From Halocaridina rubra (taxonomy: Eukaryota > Arthropoda > Malacostraca > Decapoda > Atyidae): 27,500 nucleotides of DNA. The notes beneath the pieces are model-generated. The model was not told the DNA's origin, made no database searches, and was given only the letters and a program-made list of their open reading frames with translations. Below, in pieces: positions 21,419 to 27,500 of this stretch. Within the stretch, counting starts at the first letter, position 1, and each line of letters opens with the position of its first letter. The position numbers and the translations under genes were made by a program. The DNA is taken from assembly GCA_037179515.1 (NCBI GenBank), contig JAXCGZ010000115.1:20001-47500 (forward strand), read 5' to 3'.

Positions 21419-22776
21419 ACATGGCTTCAGAGAAGGTAGATCAACAGTAACAAACTTATTAGAATTTTATGATGAGGTGAGCCGAATCTTACAGGAAAGA
21501 GAGGGCTGGGCAGATTGCATATTCCAAGACTTCCAACAAACAAACAAAACAAAACAAAACAAAACAAACAAACAAACAAAAACATTTATTTCCATTTTGT
21601 ACAATGGTTATTCAACATTAATAGTAACTTATAAGTAGACATGTAATTAAACTAACAAATAAGAGGGTTAGACATATAGTTAAATTAAATGTAGCTTTCA
21701 TAGAAAATAATAATGCTGTAATAAAAATGTTACAATAATGTTAATAATAAAGTAGTAAGTATGCCACTAGATACAGGATCGTAGAAATGTCTTGGAATGG
21801 ATAAAAACTTACTTAGAAGGAAGGGAACAGAGGGTCAGAGTAAGACACTCAGCGTCTGAATGGAGAAGAGTTAGTAGTGGAGTTCCACAGGGTTCAGTTT
21901 TGGGGCCACTTTTGTTCCTTGTACATGTAAATGACCTACCACAGTCTGTAGATTCATTCATGAATATGCTTGCAGACGATGCAAAGATTTTGAAGAAAGT
22001 ACGAATCGAGAACAATGATAGAGAACTTCAGGAAGATAAAACAGTCTGCAAGAGTGGTCAGAAAAGTGGCTAATGAAATTCAGTAATTCAAAATGTAAGG
22101 TAATGCGAATGGGTACAAGTGCAAGAAGGCCCAAGCTTGACTACTCGGTGGCAGGAGTACAACTTTAAGAGACAGAAAATGAGAGAGATCGAGGAGTAAA
22201 CATGCTGGCAGATTTGTTTTCAGAAATACATATAAATGGCATAGTAAGGGCAGCATATGCTTTCTTATCAAATGTACGGTTAGCCTTCAGGCACATGGAC
22301 AATGCAGCCCCCTTTTGGAATCCGCACTTGAAAAAGCACGTAGCTAAGCTTGAAAAAGTTCAGACATGCCACGAAACTGGTGCCAGAAATACGCAATCTC
22401 AGTTATGATGAGAGGATGAGGGAATTAGACTTACCATCACTCAAAGCTAAAAGATTGACGTGGGATATGGTGACAATCTTTAAATTCCTTCATGGTTATG
22501 ACAGAGTGGATAGGGATCGATATTTTGATATGGCTGACTCTAGAACTAGAGGTCATAGTTTGAAGCTTCGTAAGAAAACTTCTTGGCAGGATGTACTTTT
22601 TTAATGTAAGAGAAGTTGATAATTGGATTCGCTAAGCGAAGAAGTAGTTAATGCTAACTCAATCCATAGTTTTAGGGACAGGCATGGTAATTATCACTAA
22701 GTACAAAATGGAACCGATCAGGAGACGGGAAGGTACGAGCTTTGGGTTCTTTCCAGTAAGCACAATTAGGTAATCA
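21419..22776 (+). mobile_element. CR1/L2-like LINE, copy 2, truncated
   Basis: It matches copy 1 from its position 15808 to its 3' end and finishes with the same 3' UTR, then (CA)n-(TA)n. RT pieces are legible: VPQGSVLGPLLFLVHVNDL, MLADDAKILKK, then HATKLVPEIRNLSYDERMRE. The box reads LADD rather than FADD. A minus-strand insertion (21535-21782) replaces about 85 bp, and about 55 bp are missing near 22300. It has several frame changes and a stop near 22167. Confidence 0.92.
21535..21782 (-). mobile_element. Insertion inside LINE copy 2, reversed 3' end
   Basis: The plus strand starts with a (CAAA)n/(CAAAA)n run (about 21536-21581). On the minus strand this is a (TTTG)n-type tail preceded by aaataaatg, a polyadenylation-signal-like string. 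This suggests the 3' end of another retroelement inserted in reverse orientation. The rest of the insert is AT-rich and unrecognised. LINE sequence resumes at gaaatgtcttggaatgg. Confidence 0.65.
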
Positions 22777-22789
22777 AACACACACACAC

Positions 22790-22875
<86 letters not shown>
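22777..22875. repeat. (CA)n-(TA)n microsatellite at LINE 3' end
   Basis: CA repeats (22777-22792) and TA repeats (22793-22875) start directly at the 3' end of LINE copy 2, as in copy 1. Confidence 0.97.
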
Positions 22876-22879
<4 letters not shown>

Positions 22880-23158
22880 AAACCTCAACATATCACTATT
22901 GTCAACAGGTAAGCACGTGCGAAGGAGAAGGTGGGATATGTGTGCCAAGAAAAACAGGGCAGCATTGTTTACACTCAAAGATGTTATGTGGAAATAATTC
23001 GTGTTGCAAAAGTAAGATTTATATATTCATTTACTTATGCATTTACGTATTTGTGTTGTGCATGTCTGTCTGATAAAAAAAAAAAATCAGAATTAGAGCT
23101 GCCCCGTAAGCTTAGGGTACTCCCCCCATTCAGAGGTAATGCTCATGTATTTATTTAA
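22876..23158. other. Spacer, nothing recognised
   Basis: An isolated donor-like caacaggtaagc occurs at about 22900-22912, but its upstream side is simple sequence, so no exon is supported. Confidence 0.5.
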
Positions 23159-23265
23159 GCTGCTTTCACACCAAAGTGGCACGTCACACGTGGCAAGCCA
23201 CTTGAAAACGAACATCCGGAAATCTATGAAACCTTTCACACAGAAGTTGCGTAACGCGTCCCATG

Positions 23266-24967
23266 TATAGATAAGTGTCAGGCCGGAGCTCAGAAGGGTA
23301 GAGGGTGTATAGAGCAGATTTTGGCTTTAAGGTTACTGATGGATTATGCTGCTTAAAAGAAGCAAAAATTGTATATAGTTTTTGTGGATTTTAGTAAGGC
23401 GTACCAAAATATGATTTAATCGAGTGTCTCAAGTCGGTGGGTTATGGAAGGGTTATGTTGTCAGCTATCCAAAATATTTATTCAAGTACAAAAGTGTGTT
23501 AAAATCTGCTATAATAACAACATCAATAGGTATACGCCAAGGAGCTCCTACGAGCTGCATTTTGTTTGCCATTTATATGGATAAAATGGTGAGAATGATT
23601 AAAGAAAGAGTGGGAATTGATGTTTTTTTGGGAAATTTACATACTCTTTTAATGATGGATGACACGGTGATTGTAAGTACATCTCTTGAAAAGTGTATAT
23701 CAAAGTTTGAGGCTCTATTAGATTATTGTAATGCTTATGGTATGGAGAGTAATGAAAAGAAGACAAAGTATTTTGTTGTTAATGGAAAAGACAGAGAAAA
23801 GGACTCAATAGTGATAAACAACATAGGTAAAGATTATTGTAAAAAGTATCTGTACTTACGTGCATGGTTTACTAATGATGCAAAAATGCACTCAATACTT
23901 AAACAGCAAGAAATCGATGGTACAGCAACAGTAAATAACTTTAGTATATTCTGCATAAATAACACGAGTATGCCCTATGCATATAAGGTTAAAGTTTTTA
24001 AAGCTGCTATGAGTTCTTCACTTTTGTATGGCTCTGAGAGTTGGTTCACAAGTACTTTAGCTTGCATGTAAAAGCTTTATAACAAGGCTGTAAAGTGTTT
24101 ATTGGGAGTAACAAACAACACTCCAATATCCTTATGCTTAATAGAAAGTGGTTTGGAAACTTTAGTACATGAAGTGTATGAAAGAAGAAGAGGATTTTTA
24201 AACAAAAAATGCAACAGGTTAACAATGAAGAACCTTTCTATGTGGTATTTGATATCTGCAGACGGGAATATACACCTGGTTATCAATTCTTAAATTCATA
24301 TATTACAAATAATGCGGAAGCTTCTGCTCTAAGTGGAATAAACGCTGTAATATTGAATAAACCCCAAGGTGCCACAAAATATCTTACATATAGTCAAATT
24401 TTAAATAGTCAGCTGACAGTACATAAAGTATATAGTAGCAAAGAGTATGTACCAGATTATATGCGAGTTGCATTCACAAGGTTAAGAGTAATGTCTCATG
24501 AGTTGCGTGTAGAGATTGGAAGGTGGAACAGAACACAAAGAGAAATGAGAGCATGCGCTTGTGATCAAATGGCAATTCAGAGTGAAGAACATGTGCTAAT
24601 TGAGTGTACTCTCTCCCAGAGTTGTGTCAATATATTTATGAAGTACTAAAGTTGTACAGATAAGGAAGAGATTCAACCTTGTAATGAGGAAAGCATTGAT
24701 TGTTTGTATGTACAGGTTAAATTGTAATAATTGGATGTAGTCTATTCCTCTAACTGTAATTCAGAATTAGGCATCAAGATAAATATGATTTTCTACTTTT
24801 GTTGGTAAGTTTGTGAGAATATGTGTAGTGTTCTTTAGGCTAAGATTTTTGATGGACAAAATATTGTTTCTATTAATTATGCTATTTTGTGCAAAAAGAA
24901 AAACAAATGTAATATTTTTGTAATACTTTTGTAATATTTTGTCAATAAACATTTAATAATAATAATA
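23266..24967 (+). mobile_element. 5'-truncated LINE inserted in MITE centre
   Basis: Retroelement sequence begins inside the RT domain immediately after the left MITE arm and ends in a short (AAT)n tail (24954-24966) preceded by AATAAA, right before the second arm. That is the expected form of a truncated non-LTR insertion. It is not related at the sequence level to the CR1/L2-like copies in this window. No clear target-site duplication was found. Confidence 0.87.
23276..24649 (+). pseudogene. Non-LTR reverse transcriptase, broken
   Basis: Reading across frames: AQKGRGCIEQILALRLLMDY, a stop, then LYIVFVDFSKAY, and after a frame change LIECLKSVGYGRV. The main open piece (23424-24071) has IGIRQGAPTSCILFAIYMDK and the catalytic box LLMMDDTVIVSTS, followed by MESNEKKTKYFVVNG. 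It ends at a TAA at 24069, yet the frame continues with KLYNKAVKCLLGVTNN. A one-base shift at an A-run near 24206 leads to the last piece (24209-24649), with LRVEIGRWNRTQREMRACAC and a CCHC-like C-terminal pattern (CAC...EEHVLIEC). The MDD box has both catalytic Asp residues. Clade is not assigned. Confidence 0.87.
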
Positions 24968-25096
24968 CCACGTGCGATGGGACGTGTCACGCCACTTCTA
25001 TGTGAAAGGTTTCATATATTTCCGGATGTTCGTTTTCAACTGGCGTGCCACGTGAAATGCTGTGCGACGTGCCACTTTGGTGTAAAAGCGGCCTTA

Positions 25097-25561
25097 CTGT
25101 TTCATTCAAGTTTTATCATTGTTCACACTGGGAGGGGGGGGATTCTGCGAAGGTTGTACTGTACGAAAATGGAAGTAATTTGCATAATAATCCAAAACTA
25201 TCCTGCATAATACAGGTCACTTGCTGTATTTAAGAATGCAGGTTCAGGGATTCCTATTTTACTACTTATATATTAAATATACTAGATATGGTCTTCTATT
25301 TACATATTGCCAGATGCAGTGTACAAGAGAAATGTCATGGGTAAAGGAAAAAAATACGTACACACGCACAAACATAAATGCTTACTTTCACCCCTATTCA
25401 CACACACTGAAAATGGGCATTATGGGTGGCCATCTTGTATAATTACCCAAATGTAATTCCCTGTGCTTACGGTAAAGAACCTTATGCTCCTAACTCCCCG
25501 TCTCCTGATGTGTATGGGTTTTTCATCAGTTTTCTATAATATTAGGTTAGGATAAGCTTAG

Positions 25562-25563
<2 letters not shown>
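25097..25563. other. Spacer, nothing recognised
   Basis: No coding, RNA or repeat signal, apart from a short G-run at 25131-25141. Confidence 0.5.

Positions 25564-25627
<64 letters not shown>
25564..25627. repeat. (TA)n microsatellite
   Basis: About 32 uninterrupted TA units directly upstream of the candidate cysteine-rich exon, separated by only about 20 bases from its acceptor. Confidence 0.98.
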
Positions 25628-25633
<6 letters not shown>

Positions 25634-25649
25634 TAATTTACTTCAACAG

Positions 25650-25811
25650 TGTTCAATATTACGGCCAAGAACAGAAAAGGCCAAAAAAGGCGATGTAAGA
25701 CGTCTACAAAATGTCAAAAAGAGAATGGCATTTGTGAGGGAGCTTCAACGTGTGCAAGTGCTTCAATTTCTCAGCTGTGCAAAGGAGACAGATGTCACTG
25801 TTGCCTGAGCG
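25650..25811 (+). CDS. Candidate internal exon of a cysteine-rich protein
   Basis: The segment is preceded by an acceptor-like tacttcaacag and followed by a strong donor, GTGAGT, at 25812. It is 162 bp, with one reading frame open throughout, and enters and leaves in phase 1. Symmetric 1-1 exons are typical of extracellular modules. It encodes about 54 residues with a basic start (KNRKGQKRRC) and eight cysteines spaced C-x5-C-x6-C-x5-C-x8-C-x4-C-x1-C-C (end CKGDRCHCC). I know of similar short cysteine-rich modules in secreted arthropod proteins but cannot name a family. Codon usage and composition differ from the flanking AT-rich DNA. Neighbouring exons are not certain; 19065-19197 is a phase-compatible first exon. 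The frame stays open past the donor to 25885, so an unspliced small ORF is the alternative. Confidence 0.55.
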
Positions 25812-25997
25812 GTGAGTTCAAGATTGAACTTGCGTATTTGGAAAGTAGTGCATCTGTTCGCAAGTTAAAACGCAGAAATACTTGACTTATACTGGAAACA
25901 GATGTTTCTTTACTTAGCTCTAAAGAAAAACAAATAAACAATAAAAATGTGCACAAAATTGTTATGGCCTGCTAGCTTAAGTAGCATTCGTTCTCGA

Positions 25998-26300
<303 letters not shown>

Positions 26301-26512
26301 CAGTAGTAGGTTGGCCCATGGCACAGCCGCCCGTTGCGATACTACAGCTGAAGGATTTTTAAACCTGAATAGGACTGTTCAGGACAGTTCGATGTTAAGT
26401 TTTCCTTCAGTTACGGTTATTTGTTATGCCTACATCAACACTGAATATTCTTGGATATTCATTACACACCTCTTATTATCCCTTCACATCTGACAAGTCA
26501 TTACACACACCA
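26301..26512 (+). repeat. Dispersed repeat R2, copy 1
   Basis: Matches 27297-27500 over about 205 bp with moderate divergence. Shared blocks include ggcccatggcac, ggttatttgttatgcctaca versus ggttcttattctacgcctac, and cccttcacatctgacaagtc. It resembles a noncoding tail segment I associate with decapod repeats, from memory and uncertain. Confidence 0.8.
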
Positions 26513-26640
26513 TCTCTGTTACTTATTACTTAATGTATTCTTCGTGCCCAGGCTCGGTGGGGGCTGTTTTATTTTATTTTATTTTTTGGCCCGTCCTGGT
26601 GTCACAATCATAAAATAAAAAAAAAATTAAATAAAGTTTC

Positions 26641-26825
26641 TCCCAACCTCACTCGTGGCTTCGTTTTCGCAATTCATTCAAATCTCAATCTTATTGGGGA
26701 TCAACAATAATCAAATAAGCACAGTACCATATATGAAAATATGAATCACATTTTACCCCGACTTGGTCTCGAACCTAGGACACATGTGCCAAGGCGCTAC
26801 CAACTACCCCACAAAGGGTCTAAAA
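26641..26825 (-). mobile_element. tRNA-derived repeat, reversed
   Basis: On the minus strand it has a tRNA-like head (26822-26757; ggtagcgccttgg and aggttcgagacc) followed by the family body down to ctcactcgtggcttcg. The 27-bp block 26641-26667 recurs inverted at 26829-26855. Confidence 0.82.
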
Positions 26826-27023
26826 GAGAAAACGAAGCCACGAGTGAGGTTGGGAGAAACTGCAATATGAACAAAAAGGCTTTCAGATAGAATGCATTCA
26901 TTCCTCGCATAGCAGTTAAGATGTAAGGTTGGTTTCTCTTTTAGACCTTCTGAGGTGTAATTGGTAGCGCCTTGCCACATTAATTGTGTCCTAGGTTCGA
27001 GTCCCGGTCAGGGTATATGATTC
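26826..27023 (+). mobile_element. tRNA-derived repeat, direct, ending in (TA)n
   Basis: Starts with cgaagccacgagtgaggttg, continues through the shared leader (aatgcattcattcctcgc) to a tRNA-like head at 26941-27014 with ttggtagcgcc and aggttcgagtccc, then gtatatgattca and (TA)n. Together with the preceding unit it forms a head-to-head pair. Confidence 0.82.
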
Positions 27024-27027
27024 ATAT

Positions 27028-27112
<85 letters not shown>
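27024..27112. repeat. (TA)n microsatellite at SINE-like 3' end
   Basis: About 44 TA units with a slip near 27038, starting about 10 bases after the tRNA-like head. Confidence 0.98.
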
Positions 27113-27116
<4 letters not shown>

Positions 27117-27296
27117 TAAAAGATATAAATCTAGACTCTGGTACTCTCTTCCTCCTTCTGTCTTCCCTAGTTCTAATCTTCTTTCTTCCTTCATTAAACT
27201 GGTCTAGTGTCATCTTAGGACCAAATCCTGCCATGTTTCGAGGTCTTCATTACTTTGCATATTCTTTCATCCCGTTATTTCTCTACTGTTCTACCA

Positions 27297-27500
27297 TGTA
27301 GTAGGTCGGCCCATGGCACCACCGTCCTTTGCAATATTACTGCTGAAGGTCTATTGGACTTGAGTAGAATTGTCAAGGACAGGTCGATCTTACGTCTTCG
27401 TTCTGTTACGGTTCTTATTCTACGCCTACATCATCACCAAATATTCTTTTATATTATTTGCGCATCTCTTACAATCCCTTCACATCTGACAAGTCACAAC
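27297..27500 (+). repeat. Dispersed repeat R2, copy 2, cut by window edge
   Basis: Direct-orientation match to 26301-26512, starting gtagtaggtcggcccatggc and reaching cacatctgacaagtca at the window end. Confidence 0.8.

Larger units (their letters stand above)
23159..25093. mobile_element. Palindromic MITE-like element, copy 3, split by a LINE
   Basis: The left arm (23159-23265) starts gctgctttcacaccaaagtg and runs to cgcgtcccatg. The right arm (about 24968-25093) contains gatgggacgtgtcacgcc and ends gtaaaagcggcc. The arms are complementary and each reaches the centre of the element. Flanks TAA (23156-23158) and TTA (25094-25096) are complementary, so they may extend the inverted ends. The 1.7 kb between the arms is a separate LINE. 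Confidence 0.88.

Noticed and set aside
22900..22912. Donor site caacag-gtaagc marking an exon end
   Set aside because: The sequence upstream is (TA)n and the LINE tail, so there is no exon to end there.

Overview
This is eukaryotic, intron-age, repeat-choked DNA with no bacterial features. The non-LTR retrotransposon families, a Ty3/gypsy element, tRNA-derived repeats, and very abundant (TA)n, (CA)n, (GA)n and (AAT)n arrays suggest an arthropod, most likely a decapod crustacean. That is inference from repeat style; no host gene confirms it. No complete host gene, no classical functional tRNA or rRNA gene and no CRISPR array is visible.

Layout. 1-780: AT-rich DNA with two (TA)n arrays. 784-959: a palindromic MITE-like element. 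1003-11005: two same-orientation LTRs (1003-1643 and 10353-11005) flanked by the same 4-bp word ATAT, best read as one old Ty3/gypsy insertion. Its gag-pol remains (1734-5693) are broken by stops, frameshifts and deletions. About 4.6 kb of extra sequence lies between pol and the 3' LTR, including a nested 5'-truncated LINE (about 6490-7655). 11006-13660: microsatellites, two tRNA-like SINE heads and a nearly perfect 335-bp hairpin (13057-13391). 13660-17103: a long CR1/L2-like LINE with ORF1-like, endonuclease and RT regions, broken by several frameshifts and a 67-bp tandem duplication. 17104-19060: compound microsatellites, a second palindromic MITE and T-rich DNA. 19065-19197: a candidate signal-peptide exon. 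19451-19833: two tandem tRNA-derived repeat units and (TA)n. 21419-22776: a second, truncated copy of the same LINE, itself carrying a minus-strand insertion. 23159-25093: a third palindromic MITE split at its centre by another LINE (23266-24967). 25650-25811: a candidate eight-cysteine exon with good splice signals. 26003-27500: inverted and direct tRNA-derived repeats, two copies of another roughly 205-bp repeat and more (TA)n.

Reading. Most of the window is layered, decayed retroelement sequence. The most interesting possibility is a host gene hidden in it: a plus-strand ATG exon with a good Kozak context and a signal peptide (19065-19197) and a symmetric phase 1-1 cysteine-rich exon (25650-25811). 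Their phases are compatible across an intron of about 6.45 kb filled with transposons. This would encode a small secreted cysteine-rich protein; it is an inference needing transcript evidence. A second theme is that retroelement 3' ends repeatedly run directly into (CA)n and/or (TA)n arrays, suggesting these elements seeded the microsatellites.
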